This document shows positions 52,470 to 61,900 of a stretch of 64,000 nucleotides of DNA, one piece after another. Numbering within the stretch: position 1 is the first letter of the stretch; each line of letters starts with the position of its first letter. Under the pieces are notes generated by a model that saw only the letters and a program-made list of their open reading frames with translations, searched no databases and was not told where the DNA came from. The stretch is from Streptomyces syringium (GTDB lineage Bacteria; Actinomycetota; Actinomycetes; Streptomycetales; Streptomycetaceae). Position numbers and translations under genes: made by a program. The DNA is taken from contig NZ_JAGIOH010000001.1 of the NCBI RefSeq assembly GCF_017876625.1, positions 6,097,501-6,161,500 of the forward strand, given 5' to 3'.

Positions 52470-53660
52470 TCACTCGGCCTCGCCGAGCCACAGGTCGGGG
52501 CCGAAGACCTCGTAGTGGATGTCGGCGGCGGCGACGCCCGCGGACAGCAACTGGGCGCGGGCCGAGCGGAGGAAGGGAACCGGGCCGCAGAGATAGGCGA
52601 CGGTGCCGGTGGGGATGTCGAGGCGGGAGAAGTCCGCCCGGCCGGTGCGCTCGGCGGGCCAGGGGCCCACGGGCCGCTCGTACCAGACGTGCGCGACCGC
52701 GTTCGGGAGCTTGCCGGTGAACAGGGCCAGGTCCTCGCGGAAGGCATGGGTGGCCTCGCTGCGGTCGGCGTGCACGGCGATGATCCGCCGGGGCGAACCG
52801 GTGGCGGCGAGGTGCGAGAGCATGCCCGTCATGGGCGTGCAGCCGATGCCCGCGGAGGCGAGCAGCACGGGGGAGTCGCCGTCGGCGAGCGTGACGTCGC
52901 CGAAGGGGACGCTGACGGTCAGGTGCGCACCCATGCCGACGTGGTCGTGGAGGTGGTTGGACACCTCGCCGTCCGGGGCGCCGGTGACGCGCTTGACGGA
53001 GAAGCTCAGGGCGTCGTCCGGCCGGCCGGAGAGGCTGTACTGGCGGATCTGCCGGGCGCCGTCGGGGAGTTCGACCTGGACGGAGACGTACTGCCCCGGG
53101 CGGGCGGCGGGTATCGGACGGCCGTCCAGCGGCCGGACGAGGAAGGTGGCGACCTCGGCGGTCTCCGTCAGCCGGGCCACGACGCGGCAGGGCAACCACA
53201 CCTCGCCGTCGGGGGTGCCCGCCCGCTCGTACAGCCGGGCCTCGATGGCGATGAGGGCGTTCGCCATCAGCCAGTACACCTCGTCCCAGGCCGCGGCGAC
53301 CTCGGCGGTGACCGCGTCGCCGAGCACCTCGGCGATGGCGGCGAAGAGGTGCTCCCGGACGAGCGGGTACTGGCCGGGCGTGATGCCGAGCGAGGCGTGC
53401 TTGTGGGCGATGCGGGAGAGCATCGCGTCGGGACGCACCTCGGGGTGCTCGACGAGGGCGGTGGCGAAGGCGGCGATGGCGCCCGCGAGGGCCTGGCGCT
53501 GGCTGCCGTTGGCCTGGTTGCCCCGGTTGAACAGATCGCGCAGCAACTCGGGGTGGGCGGCGAACAACTTGTCGTAGAAGAGCGGGGTGATCTCGCCGAT
53601 GGCGCCGCCGACGGCGGGCAGGGTGGCGCGGACGATCTCGGTCGACTTCGGGGACAGCAT
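52470..53660 (-). CDS. hmp: Flavohemoglobin (nitric oxide dioxygenase)
   Basis: Oxidises nitric oxide to nitrate using O2 and NAD(P)H. 396 residues. Globin domain 1-140: B10 Tyr Y29 in LFYDKLFAAHP, E7 Gln Q54 region in NQANGSQRQ, proximal His H88 in RIAHKHASLG. FAD domain from about 150 with RQYSLSGRPDD, NAD domain from about 265 with SAGIGCTPMTGM, and the C-terminal VAYLCGPVPFLRS and HYEVFGP. Full-length family architecture. ATG at 53660. Its promoter carries an NsrR-type site and the regulator gene is immediately upstream. Confidence 0.93.
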   Translation of the reverse strand: MLSPKSTEIVRATLPAVGGAIGEITPLFYDKLFAAHPELLRDLFNRGNQANGSQRQALAGAIAAFATALVEHPEVRPDAMLSRIAHKHASLGITPGQYPLVREHLFAAIAEVLGDAVTAEVAAAWDEVYWLMANALIAIEARLYERAGTPDGEVWLPCRVVARLTETAEVATFLVRPLDGRPIPAARPGQYVSVQVELPDGARQIRQYSLSGRPDDALSFSVKRVTGAPDGEVSNHLHDHVGMGAHLTVSVPFGDVTLADGDSPVLLASAGIGCTPMTGMLSHLAATGSPRRIIAVHADRSEATHAFREDLALFTGKLPNAVAHVWYERPVGPWPAERTGRADFSRLDIPTGTVAYLCGPVPFLRSARAQLLSAGVAAADIHYEVFGPDLWLGEAE

Positions 53661-53689
53661 CGGCGACTCCTGTCGTTCAGGCCTGAGGT

Positions 53690-53712
53690 AATTGGTATCT
53701 CAGACTCGTATT
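53690..53712 (-). promoter_or_regulatory. NsrR-type operator upstream of hmp
   Basis: AATTGGTATCT-C-AGACTCGTATT is an imperfect 11-1-11 inverted repeat (7 of 11 positions) starting 30 bp before the hmp ATG. Its left arm shares AATTGG with the perfect palindrome before nsrR. Known Streptomyces NsrR operators are also 11-1-11 repeats with an AATTGG-like end. Confidence 0.65.
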
Positions 53713-53752
53713 TAAGGATGTGTGGAAGTGGGGCACGGCCTGATGGGGGTCC

Positions 53753-54214
53753 TCAGTCCTCCCGGCGGGTGCTGAGGCTCAGCAGGACCGGGCCGGCGGG
53801 TTCGGCGACCAGGTCCTCGATGGTGATCGGATCGAGCGCGGCGAAGAACGCCTCCTGTGCCGCGCGCAGGGCGCCGCGCAGCCGGCAGGCCGACCGCAGG
53901 GGGCAGGGCGGGTCGTCCTCGCAGCCGACGACGTCACCGGCCCCCTCCAGCTCGCGCACCAGCCGGCCGACCGAACCGGTGCGCCCGGCGGCGGTCAGGG
54001 CGAGCCCGCCGCCCCGGCCCCGGCGGGCCTCGAGGACCCCGAGGTGCTGGAGCCTGCTGACGACCTTGGCGGCGTGGGTGTACGGCACGCCGACCGCGCC
54101 CGCCACCTCACGGGTGGTCGGTGCGGCGGTGTCCGCGGGGCCCGCGGCGTCTCCCGTCACCGCCAGGCGCATGGCGATGCGCAGGGCGATATCGGTGCTC
54201 TTGGTCAGTCGCAC
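53753..54214 (-). CDS. nsrR: Rrf2-family nitric oxide sensor NsrR
   Basis: 153 residues. Rrf2 winged helix (TKSTDIALRIAMRLAV, TTREVAGAVGVPYTHAAKVV, LGVLEARRGRGGGLAL) and the three iron-sulfur Cys C98, C104 and C110 in CEDDPPCPLRSAC. The spacing (six and six) equals the [4Fe-4S] ligands of characterised Streptomyces NsrR. NO destroys the cluster and derepresses hmp, which is the next gene downstream. GTG at 54214. A perfect palindrome overlaps its promoter, so it is autoregulated. Confidence 0.88.
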   Translation of the reverse strand: MRLTKSTDIALRIAMRLAVTGDAAGPADTAAPTTREVAGAVGVPYTHAAKVVSRLQHLGVLEARRGRGGGLALTAAGRTGSVGRLVRELEGAGDVVGCEDDPPCPLRSACRLRGALRAAQEAFFAALDPITIEDLVAEPAGPVLLSLSTRRED

Positions 54215-54229
54215 ACCCTCACCGTAACT

Positions 54230-54252
54230 AATTGGATTCCAGGAATCCAATT
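54230..54252. promoter_or_regulatory. Perfect NsrR-type palindrome upstream of nsrR
   Basis: AATTGGATTCC-A-GGAATCCAATT: two perfect 11-bp arms around one base, 15 bp before the GTG of nsrR. Same layout as the hmp site. Strong candidate for autoregulation. Confidence 0.8.
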
Positions 54253-54275
54253 AAAGTGCGGGCCCCCGACGACAA

Positions 54276-54309
54276 CGGGCCGGCTTCCCCGGGCGGGGAA
54301 GCCGGCCCG
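54276..54309. terminator. 15-bp perfect hairpin after the FG-GAP protease
   Basis: CGGGCCGGCTTCCCC (54276-54290), loop GGGC, GGGGAAGCCGGCCCG (54295-54309). It is 17 bases after the minus-strand protease stop and separates it from nsrR. Confidence 0.8.
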
Positions 54310-54326
54310 CGGGCACGGGTCGCGGA

Positions 54327-56258
54327 TCAGCCGACGAGCTGGACCTCGGTGTGCGTACCGGCGGCGTCAACGCCGGTGTACATGCTGAGGTTGCCGTTGG
54401 ACCACCGGACGAGGATGTCGTTGAGGCGGCTGCCGGGGGAGAAGGACCCGACCGTGATCACGTCGGCCTTGGTCCACGCGGACTTGGCGGGCCTGACCTT
54501 GATCTCGCCGTGCAGACCGGCGGCGTCGATGCCGGGGTAGATGGTGCCCTCGCCGTCGCTCCAGCGGACCAGCAGGTCGCCGGTGCCCTTGCCGGTGAAC
54601 TCTCCGGCGCTGATCTGGGTGGCGTTGGGCCACGTCGAGTTCGCGCCGACCAGTTGGGTGTCCTTGCGGACGCCGTTGGTGTCGACGTCGGAGTACAGCG
54701 AGACCGAGCCGTTGGTCCAGACGACGAGCATGTCGTCGCGGAGCGCGTTGGCCGTGTAGCGACCGGAGGTGATCAGCTTGGCGCTCTTCCAGGTGGCGTT
54801 GGGGTCGGCGAGCTTCTTCTCGCCGTGGAAGCCGCCGCGGTCCACGTGGGCGTACTCGGTGAGCTCACCGTCGGACCAGCGCACGAGGAGGCCGTCGGTG
54901 CCGCCGCCGGTGAAGCTGCCGCCGCTGATGGTGCGCGCGTACTGCCAGACGCTGCCCGGCCCGGCGAGCTTGACCTCGGAGGAGAACGGGTGCTTGGCGT
55001 TCTTGGTCTCGGCGCCCTCGAAGAGGCTGGCCGAGCCGTCGGCCCACACGGCGATCAGATCGCCGCGGCCGCTGCCGGTGAAGTCACCGGCGGCCGTCAG
55101 CTTGGCCTGCTGCCACTTCTCCGAGCCGCCGAGGGAGAACGGCAGCTTCGGCTGGCGGTACGGGCCGGGGTCGGAGTGCCGGCCGTGCTCGGCGTCGTCG
55201 TACAGCTGGAAGAACCGGTCGCCGTACATCGGGCTGTAGCTGATGCGGTTGTACATCGGGTCGCTGCTCGGCACGGCGGGGCCGCCGCCGTTGTAGCCGC
55301 CCACGTTGCCGATGATCTCGCCGGTGCCGGTCGCCCGGTCGATCTTCGAGAACCAGGGGCCGCCGGAGACGCCGCCCCACATGCCCGCGCAGTCGATGCG
55401 CATCTGGTTGAAGCCCGGCAGCGCGGCCGTCGGCGTGGTGCACTGGACGGGCAGGTCCTGCGGGTTGTGGCCGACCGAGGGGTAGCCGATCACCGTGGTG
55501 GTGTTCTCGAAGCCCGGCGTACGGGCCAGGGTGCTGCCGCCCACGACGTCCTGGAGCTTCCTGCCGTCGTTCTCCTTGACGCGCGCGAACGCGAAGTCCA
55601 GGTCCGACTCGGGGCCCTTGGCGTTCTTCCCGTAGCTCTTGTCCGCGAACCACTCCTCGACCGGCCAGATCCCGTACGGCTGGTTCTGGAGCGACTTCGT
55701 CGGGTCGTACTGCGGGACGAAGACCGCCTTGGAGTTCTGGCAGTGGCCCGCCGTCAGCATGAGGCTGCGGGTGCCGCTCTGCACCGCGCTCGCCGAGCAG
55801 TAGTGCGCGCGCATGTCCTTGTCGACGGCGAAGAGCATGCCGACGGACTTGATGCCGGGGAAGTGCTCGGAGGTGTCCGGCTTGGCGCCCGCCAGTCCCC
55901 TGGCCTTGGGCGCAGCCTTGGGCGCGGCCTTGGGGGTGGCGGTCGTCGCGGGCTTCGGGGCGCGGCCGGAGGGGTCGGTCGCGGAGGTGATGCGCTGCGG
56001 GGTCCAGAACCGCAGGGCGTCCTCCACCGACCAGTCGCTGTTGTCGACGGCTTCGGTGCCGGTGCTGGTGCCGTTGCTGGTCTGCGGCTTCGGCGTGGGT
56101 TCCCCGCGGGTGGCCGAGGGGCTCGCACCGGGGGTCGCCTTCGGGCCCGTGCCGGGGGTCGGCGCGGTGGCGGCCGTCGCGGTGGTGCCACCGGCGACGG
56201 TGAGAAGGGTGCCGCAGGCCGCCGAGACGGCGAGACGGCGCAGGCGTGACGTACGCAA
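54327..56258 (-). CDS. Secreted trypsin-fold protease with C-terminal FG-GAP/VCBS repeats
   Basis: 643 residues from a TTG with GGAG 8 bases upstream (56268-56271); other starts lack a site. Signal peptide (LAVSAACGTLLTVAGGTTATAA), a 100-residue Pro/Ala/Thr-rich linker, then a chymotrypsin-fold domain with intact triad: H172 in MLTAGHC, D221 in SDLDFAFA (or D219) and S298 in GGVSGGPWF. About residue 385 onwards hold five to six 48-residue FG-GAP repeats (GDFTGSGRGDLIAVWADGS, GSFTGGGTDGLLVRWSDGE, GRYTANALRDDMLVVW, GEFTGKGTGDLLVRW), a seven-blade-propeller type surface for binding. Paralogue of the next gene. Probably an active extracellular protease targeted by the repeats. Confidence 0.8.
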   Translation of the reverse strand: MRTSRLRRLAVSAACGTLLTVAGGTTATAATAPTPGTGPKATPGASPSATRGEPTPKPQTSNGTSTGTEAVDNSDWSVEDALRFWTPQRITSATDPSGRAPKPATTATPKAAPKAAPKARGLAGAKPDTSEHFPGIKSVGMLFAVDKDMRAHYCSASAVQSGTRSLMLTAGHCQNSKAVFVPQYDPTKSLQNQPYGIWPVEEWFADKSYGKNAKGPESDLDFAFARVKENDGRKLQDVVGGSTLARTPGFENTTTVIGYPSVGHNPQDLPVQCTTPTAALPGFNQMRIDCAGMWGGVSGGPWFSKIDRATGTGEIIGNVGGYNGGGPAVPSSDPMYNRISYSPMYGDRFFQLYDDAEHGRHSDPGPYRQPKLPFSLGGSEKWQQAKLTAAGDFTGSGRGDLIAVWADGSASLFEGAETKNAKHPFSSEVKLAGPGSVWQYARTISGGSFTGGGTDGLLVRWSDGELTEYAHVDRGGFHGEKKLADPNATWKSAKLITSGRYTANALRDDMLVVWTNGSVSLYSDVDTNGVRKDTQLVGANSTWPNATQISAGEFTGKGTGDLLVRWSDGEGTIYPGIDAAGLHGEIKVRPAKSAWTKADVITVGSFSPGSRLNDILVRWSNGNLSMYTGVDAAGTHTEVQLVG

Positions 56259-56311
56259 GAAGAGAACTCCGATCAGGAGGGTGGGGGTCGAACGGGCCCG
56301 AGAAGCCGACA

Positions 56312-56344
56312 CGGCCCTTCCGCCCGGTTCGGGCGGAAGGGCCG
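56312..56344. terminator. 15-bp perfect hairpin between the two FG-GAP genes
   Basis: CGGCCCTTCCGCCCG (56312-56326), loop GTT, CGGGCGGAAGGGCCG (56330-56344), extended by GAC/GTC on both sides. Lies after the minus-strand pseudo-protease gene stop (56409), so the two paralogues are separate transcripts. Confidence 0.8.
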
Positions 56345-56408
56345 CGTCGGTCCGCACGCCGGGCCGGCCATGTCGGAAGGGGCGGCCGGCCCGGCGCCGT
56401 CAAGGGGG

Positions 56409-57995
56409 TCAGCCGACGAGACGGGCCTCGCCGTGGGTGCCGGCGCTGTCGACGCCGGGGTACATGGTGAGGCTGCCGTTGGCCCAGCGGACGATGACGT
56501 CGTTGGGGACCTTGTTCGCGTCGAACGCGCCGATGGTGATCACCGTGGCGTTGGTCCAGGCGGACTTGGGGTCACGGATCTTGATCTCGCCGTGCAGCCC
56601 CGCGGTGTCGACGCCCGGGTAGATGGTGCCCTCACCGTCGGACCAGCGGACCATCAGGTCGCTGGTCTTCTTGCCGGTGAACTCGCCGGCGCCGATCTGC
56701 TCGGCGTGCGTCCAGGTCGAGTTGGCCTTCTGGATCTGGGTGGCCTTGCGGATGCCGTTGGCGTCGATGTCGGAGTACATCGAGATCGAGCCGTCGACCC
56801 AGACGACGAGCATGTCGTCGCGCAGCGCGTTGGCCGTGTAGCGGCCGGCGGTCACCAGCTTGGCGTTCTTCCAGGTGGCGTTGGGCTCGGCGAGCTTCTT
56901 CTCGCCGTGGAAGCCGTTCTGGTCGACGTGCGTGTACTCGGTGAGCTCACCGTCGGACCAGCGGACGATGAGGCCGTCGGAGCCGGTGCCGGTGAAGCTG
57001 CCGCCCGAGATGGCCCGCGCGTACTTGAAGGTGCTGCCGGCCTCGGCGAGCTTGTACTCCGAGGAGAACGGGTACTTCGGGTCGTTGAACTCGGCACCCT
57101 GGTACAGGGTGACGGAACCGTCGGTCCAGCGGACGATCATGTCCATGTGGCGCTTGCCGCCGGCCGAGCCGCCGGTGAAGTAGCCGGAGGCGAGCAGGTC
57201 GGCGTTCTTCCAGTTGGCCTTGCTCAGCAGACCGCGGGAGTAGACCGAGGACACCCAGCCGGCGACGTCGTCGACGCGGGTGTTGACGGCGCCCTTGCGG
57301 GTCTCGGCCGCGTCGGTGCCGAAGCAGCCGCCCTGCCAGGAGGCGGTGTTGACCGAGGTCAGCTCGGCGCGGCCGGCGTTCTCACGGAAGGCCGGGCCAC
57401 CGGTGTCGCCCTTGCAGACGGCCGCGTCGGCACCCTTGCCGGCCAGGCCGACCGAGGTGTCCTTGACCGCGTCGACGGTGAAGGTGTTGCTGTGCAGACG
57501 CTCGGGGATCCACTCCGTCTTGGTGCGGCCGTAGCCGGCGAACCGCACCTCGTCACCCTGCTGCGGGGCGGCGGAGGAGACGGCGACGGGGGCGATGCCG
57601 GTGACGGGCTTGGCGAGCTTGACCATGACGAGGTCGCGGTCGTCACGCGGGACGAGCTCGACGCCCTCGGTCACGACGCCGGCCGTCGAGGAGAGGTTCG
57701 TGCGGCCGACCGTCACGGTCGTCTTCAGCTTGGGCGCACCCGCGGCGATCTTGAAGCCCTGAGCGGGGCTGTCCGCGAAGCAGCTGGCCGCGGTGATGAC
57801 CCAGCCCTGCTCGACGAGGGCGCCGGAGCAGCTGCGCTTGCCGCCGATGTCGAGCTTCGCGGTGAACCCGTAGGTCCCGTCGGCCGGTTTGTCACCCACG
57901 ACGGCACCCGCCGGGGCGGCGGTCAGCAGGCCTGCGGCGACGGTGGTGGAGAGAAGAGCGGTGACCCACGCTGCGCGTGAACGTCTGCCGGACAT
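56409..57995 (-). CDS. Secreted trypsin-fold pseudo-protease with FG-GAP/VCBS repeats
   Basis: 528 residues. Signal peptide ends near AAPAGA (about 31). Chymotrypsin-like domain 32-240 and five FG-GAP repeats of about 48 residues from about 265 (GYFTGGSAGGKRHMDMIVRW, GSFTGTGSDGLIVRWSDGE, GRYTANALRDDMLVVWVDGS, GEFTGKKTSDLMVRWSDGE, ending DVIVRWANGSLTMYPG). The triad is broken: the TAAHC His is Ser (VITAASCF, S71), the Asp (D121, RDDRDLVMV) is kept, and the nucleophile is Thr (CKGDTGGP, T198). Disulfide Cys are kept. So the fold is preserved but normal serine-protease activity is not expected. Paralogue of the intact downstream protease, with near-identical repeats. Confidence 0.85.
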   Translation of the reverse strand: MSGRRSRAAWVTALLSTTVAAGLLTAAPAGAVVGDKPADGTYGFTAKLDIGGKRSCSGALVEQGWVITAASCFADSPAQGFKIAAGAPKLKTTVTVGRTNLSSTAGVVTEGVELVPRDDRDLVMVKLAKPVTGIAPVAVSSAAPQQGDEVRFAGYGRTKTEWIPERLHSNTFTVDAVKDTSVGLAGKGADAAVCKGDTGGPAFRENAGRAELTSVNTASWQGGCFGTDAAETRKGAVNTRVDDVAGWVSSVYSRGLLSKANWKNADLLASGYFTGGSAGGKRHMDMIVRWTDGSVTLYQGAEFNDPKYPFSSEYKLAEAGSTFKYARAISGGSFTGTGSDGLIVRWSDGELTEYTHVDQNGFHGEKKLAEPNATWKNAKLVTAGRYTANALRDDMLVVWVDGSISMYSDIDANGIRKATQIQKANSTWTHAEQIGAGEFTGKKTSDLMVRWSDGEGTIYPGVDTAGLHGEIKIRDPKSAWTNATVITIGAFDANKVPNDVIVRWANGSLTMYPGVDSAGTHGEARLVG

Positions 57996-58149
57996 GTTCG
58001 TTCCTTCTGAGGTGTGGCTAGAGGTGCGAGAGGGCCGGTGGGCCGTCGCGGCCGGGGGACGCGGAGGTGCGTCCCGGGCCTGGGTGCGCTGACCGGGTGG
58101 GTCAGCCGGTGCCCGTCGCGCCGGAGACCCGGCCGGGCGGTGGCGTGGG

Positions 58150-58656
58150 TCAGCCGGTGACGCGGAGCTCGACGAGCGCGGTGGGCTCGCCGCCGGGGAT
58201 GCCCTCGCCGACGCCCTTGAGGTCGTTCTTGGGCACGTCGACGACCTGCGAGGTGCCGCCGGCGGTGACGGTGGCCCGGATCGGGTGGTCCTCGGTCTGG
58301 AGGCCGAACACGCGGGGGATCTCCAGCGTGAGGTAGCCCGACTTCTTGTCGCCCGTGAGGCGGAAGCAGTACTTGTCCGCCTTGGTCTGGGGGGTGGGAC
58401 GCGTCATCACGATGATGTCGCTGTCCGTGGCGCAGTCGCCCAGCAGGATACGGCCGTCGCCCTTGCGGAGCGTGATGCCGGTGTCCTTGAGAATCTTCGC
58501 CGCGCCCGGGTACGCGAAGTCCTCGATCGCCGAAGGCGGAGTGGCGTCGTCCGCGGCCGGGGCGGGGGCCGCGAATGCGAAGGCGGAAGCAGCGGTGACG
58601 GCGGAGACGCCACCGATAACGCCGGCAAGCAGCATTCTGCGCGCGCGAGATATCAC
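58150..58656 (-). CDS. Small secreted protein of unknown function
   Basis: 168 residues from a GTG with GGAAGGA 8-9 bases upstream. Signal peptide (RMLLAGVIGGVSAVTAASAFAFA). The mature part (ATPPSAIEDFAYPGAAKILK, GDGRILLGDCATDSDIIV, YCFRLTGDKKSGYLTLEIPRVFGLQ) has two Cys that could pair, and reads as a beta-rich domain. I do not recognise the family. Two gene-lengths upstream of the pseudo-protease on the same strand with 154 bases between; perhaps co-exported with it. Confidence 0.55.
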   Translation of the reverse strand: MISRARRMLLAGVIGGVSAVTAASAFAFAAPAPAADDATPPSAIEDFAYPGAAKILKDTGITLRKGDGRILLGDCATDSDIIVMTRPTPQTKADKYCFRLTGDKKSGYLTLEIPRVFGLQTEDHPIRATVTAGGTSQVVDVPKNDLKGVGEGIPGGEPTALVELRVTG

Positions 58657-58983
58657 CAGGGATTCCTTCCGGATGCGTGCAGCACGGCGCATGCCGTTGC
58701 ACGTAATGGTGGGATAAAGGCGGGTGGCTGGAACCTATCACCTGCTGTGGCTTTGCTGGTTCTTGAAGGTCCGTCAGGTGCTATTGGGCCCTATTTCACG
58801 GGCGTACTGCCAGTAACGCTCTGGTTGTGAGCATGACATTATCAACGCCCTGCGGATGGCTGGAACTTGTGCCTGTGAAACGGAATTCCTAACTCCGATT
58901 TTCCTGTTCGAGAGGCCCGGCCAGGCGGTTATGCTCGCCGGGCCTATCGAGGCAATGCACAGGTAAAGGGAAGGGATTGCTCG
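58657..58983. other. AT-richer divergent promoter region with a repeated 20-mer
   Basis: Visibly lower GC than the flanking genes. It holds an imperfect direct repeat, TGGCTGGAACCTATCACCTG (58725-58744) and TGGCTGGAACTTGTGCCTG (58857-58875), and an inverted repeat GGCCCGGC/GCCGGGCC (58914-58944) around a TATGCT -10-like box. No credible coding frame. Confidence 0.5.
58914..58944 (+). promoter_or_regulatory. Inverted repeat around a -10-like box upstream of the toxin gene
   Basis: GGCCCGGC (58914-58921) and GCCGGGCC (58937-58944) flank TATGCT. The start codon is 39 bases downstream. Could be an operator overlapping the promoter of the polymorphic toxin gene. Confidence 0.45.
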
Positions 58984-61900
58984 GTGAGATCGAGGAGAGG
59001 CCGGCCGCACGGTATACGTGCGGCGGGTCTGGGCATGTTGCTCGCGCTGGTCGCGAGTATTTTGGGAGAGGGTCCCGCGATCGCGGCCGGGACGACGCCC
59101 GAGGACGAAGGAATCATCAACCCGATTCCGGCGACCGACCGTGGCCGGATCCTCGAGTTGTGGAAGAACGGCGGCCCGGGCGTCAAAGCGGCGGCGGAAG
59201 TCGCGCTCATGGGCACCGACGACGACGTCCGTCGTTTTCTGGCCGATGAGAAGGAAATCGCCGAGAAGCACGACGACCGCATCACCTCGGTGCAACTCGT
59301 CAGCATCGGCGGCCGTGGGGTGCGGGAGGCCGCGCAGAAGGCGCTGGCCGGTTCGCACGAGGATGTGCGTGCGTTCCTGAAGGACGGCTGGCAGGCGCCG
59401 TTGGAGCAGGATCAGCGGGTCCGGGTCACGCAGATCGTCACCTTCGGCGGTCGCGGTGTCGAGGATGCCGGCAAGGCCGCGCTGGCCGGGACGCCCGATG
59501 ACGTGCGCGCGTTCCTGAACGACGGCCAGTACTCGGCCCAGGAAGCCGACGACCGGGTGCAGCTCATGCAGATCATGAGTGCCGCGGGACCGGCGACGAA
59601 GGAGGCCGCGAAGGTCGCCCTCGCCGGATCGCCCGCGGACGTACGCGAGTTCCTGCGGGTGGGCCAGCACGTCGCCCGCAGCCGCGACCAGGAGCGGGCC
59701 ACCGTCGCCCAGTTGGCCGAGCGGGCCAGGGCCGCGGGCAGGCAGGCGGCCAAGGAGACCGAGGCCGCGAAGGAGGCTTCGGAGCGCGCGGTCGTCGCCA
59801 CGAAGCTGGCCAAGGAGGCCGCGAAGGAGGCCGCCCAGGAGACCGAGAAGGCCCGCAAGGACGCCGGTCGCGCGGCGAGTTGGGCCAATCGCGCGGCCGA
59901 CGCGGCGAACCAGGCCGCCCAGGCCGCGCAGGAGGCCATCAACGCGGCCCGTGCGGCGAACACTTCGGCCCGCATCGCGGCGAACGCCGCGTCGCAGGCG
60001 GCGTCCGCCGCGGCCGGTGCCGCCCAGGCGGCCTCCCGCGCCCGCGGTGCCGCGGCCGCCGCGGCGTCCGACGCCGGCAAGGCCGCCGACGCGCGCAAGG
60101 CGGCCGAAGAGGCACGCAACGCAGCGAAGGGGGCCCGGCTCGCGGCGGAGGCCGCACAGCAGGCCGGCAACGCCTCGATAGCGGCCGGTTCCGCGGCGAC
60201 CGCCGCGGCGAGCGCCGGCGCCAACGCCGAGGCCGCGGCCAACGCCGCCGGCGAGGCGGGCGGATTCGCCTCCGAGGCCGGTGCGCAGTCCGCCCGCGCG
60301 AGGGAGGCGGCCGCCGCGGCGCGCCGCCACGCGCGCGAGGCGACGCGTGCGGCGGGCGCGGCCCAGTCGCTCGCCAAGGACTCCGCACAGGCCGCCTACC
60401 AGGCGCGGGACGCGGCCAACTCGGCTGCCGAACACGCCGAGAACGCGGCGAAGGCGGCCGAGGAGGCCGCCAAGCACGCCGGTGACGCGGCCAAGGCGGC
60501 GAAGGAGTCCACGGCCCACGCCGAGGCCGCCAAGAAGGCGGCGGACATCGCCACCGACGCGGTGGACAAGGCCCGCAAGGTCCAGGAGCTGGCCCGCAGG
60601 ACCGAGGCCGAAGACCTGGCGATCCGCACCGCCGCCGCCATCGAGCAGGCCAAGGACCTCAAGATCGCGGACGAGGCGCGCAAGGCGGAGGCGGCCCGCA
60701 AGGCCGCCGAGGCCAAGGACCTCGACGCCGAGGCAGCGCGCCTGGCAGCCGAGGCCGCGCAGCCGGGTGCCGACGCCGGGCAGGTCGCGCGCAAGGGCCG
60801 CCGGGTGGCGTTCCTGGCGATGGCCGGCCGTGGTCCGTGGAGCCGGTCGGCCGCCGAGTTCGCACTCGCGGGCTCCGATGCCGCCGTCCGAGACTACGTC
60901 CGGTCCGGCTGGAAGAAGGCCGCGCAGGAGGACGAGCGCGCCCGGGTCGAACGCCTGGCGGGCGAATCCGACTACGCCGACGTCCGGACCGCCGCGGAGC
61001 AGGCCCTGGCGGGTGACGCCGGGCAGATCACCGAGTTCCTCCGCGTCGGACAGCACGCCGCCGCGGCCCACGACTACCGCGTGCGTGTGGTGCAGATCGC
61101 CACCGACAGCGAGCGGGGCGTCAAGGAAGCCGCGCAGGCGGCGCTGAAGGACGGCTCGACGGACAAGCTCCGCGAGTTCCTCGACTCCGGACGGTTCGCC
61201 GCCCAGGAGTCCGACGACCGCGTCCGTGCGGTGCAGCTCGCCGGCACCGGCGGCCCCGAGGTCAAGGCGGCCGCGAAGGTCGCGCTCGAGGGCCCGCGGC
61301 AGCTGCTGCGCTCGTTCATCCGGGCCGGGCAGTACAAGGCGGCCCGCAAGGACCTCCTCACCGCCACCCACATCGCGCAGGTGAAGGGCGTCATCTCCGG
61401 CGCCGCCGCCGTCGCGGCCACCGCGCAGAAGCAGGCGTCGGAAGCCGCCCGCGTCGCGGCGATCGCCCGCAAGGCGGCCGAGGAGGCCAAGAAGTACGCC
61501 AAGGACGCCGAGGCCTCGGCCAAGCAGGCCGACACCTACGCGGACCAGGCCAAGGCCTCCGCCAAGGACGCCGAGGCGTCCGCGGCCGACGCCGCCCGCT
61601 CGGCGAAGACCGCCCGCGACGCGGAGGCGGCGGCGCACAAGGACGCCCGCGCCGCGGACAGGTCCGCGGACCGGGCCGACGCCTCGGCCTCGTCAGCGGC
61701 GTGGTTCGCGGACCAGGCCAACGGTTACGCCGCCCAGGCACGCTCTTCCGCCGTCGCGGCCGGCAAGGATACCGAGGCGGCCGAGCAGGCCGAGCACGAG
61801 GCCTGGGACGCCTACGTCGTCAAGGCCCGCGCGGAGCGCGAGGCCAAGCGGCGCGCCGAGGCCAAGAAGGAGAAGGAAGAAGAGAAGGAGGCCATCGAGC

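Noticed and set aside
58774-61638. Long minus-strand frame (about 950 codons) antisense to the toxin gene
   Set aside because: A mirror of the Ala/Lys-rich ALF and coiled-coil codons. Gly/Arg/Leu-rich, no motifs, and the plus-strand protein has a signal peptide and a HINT domain.
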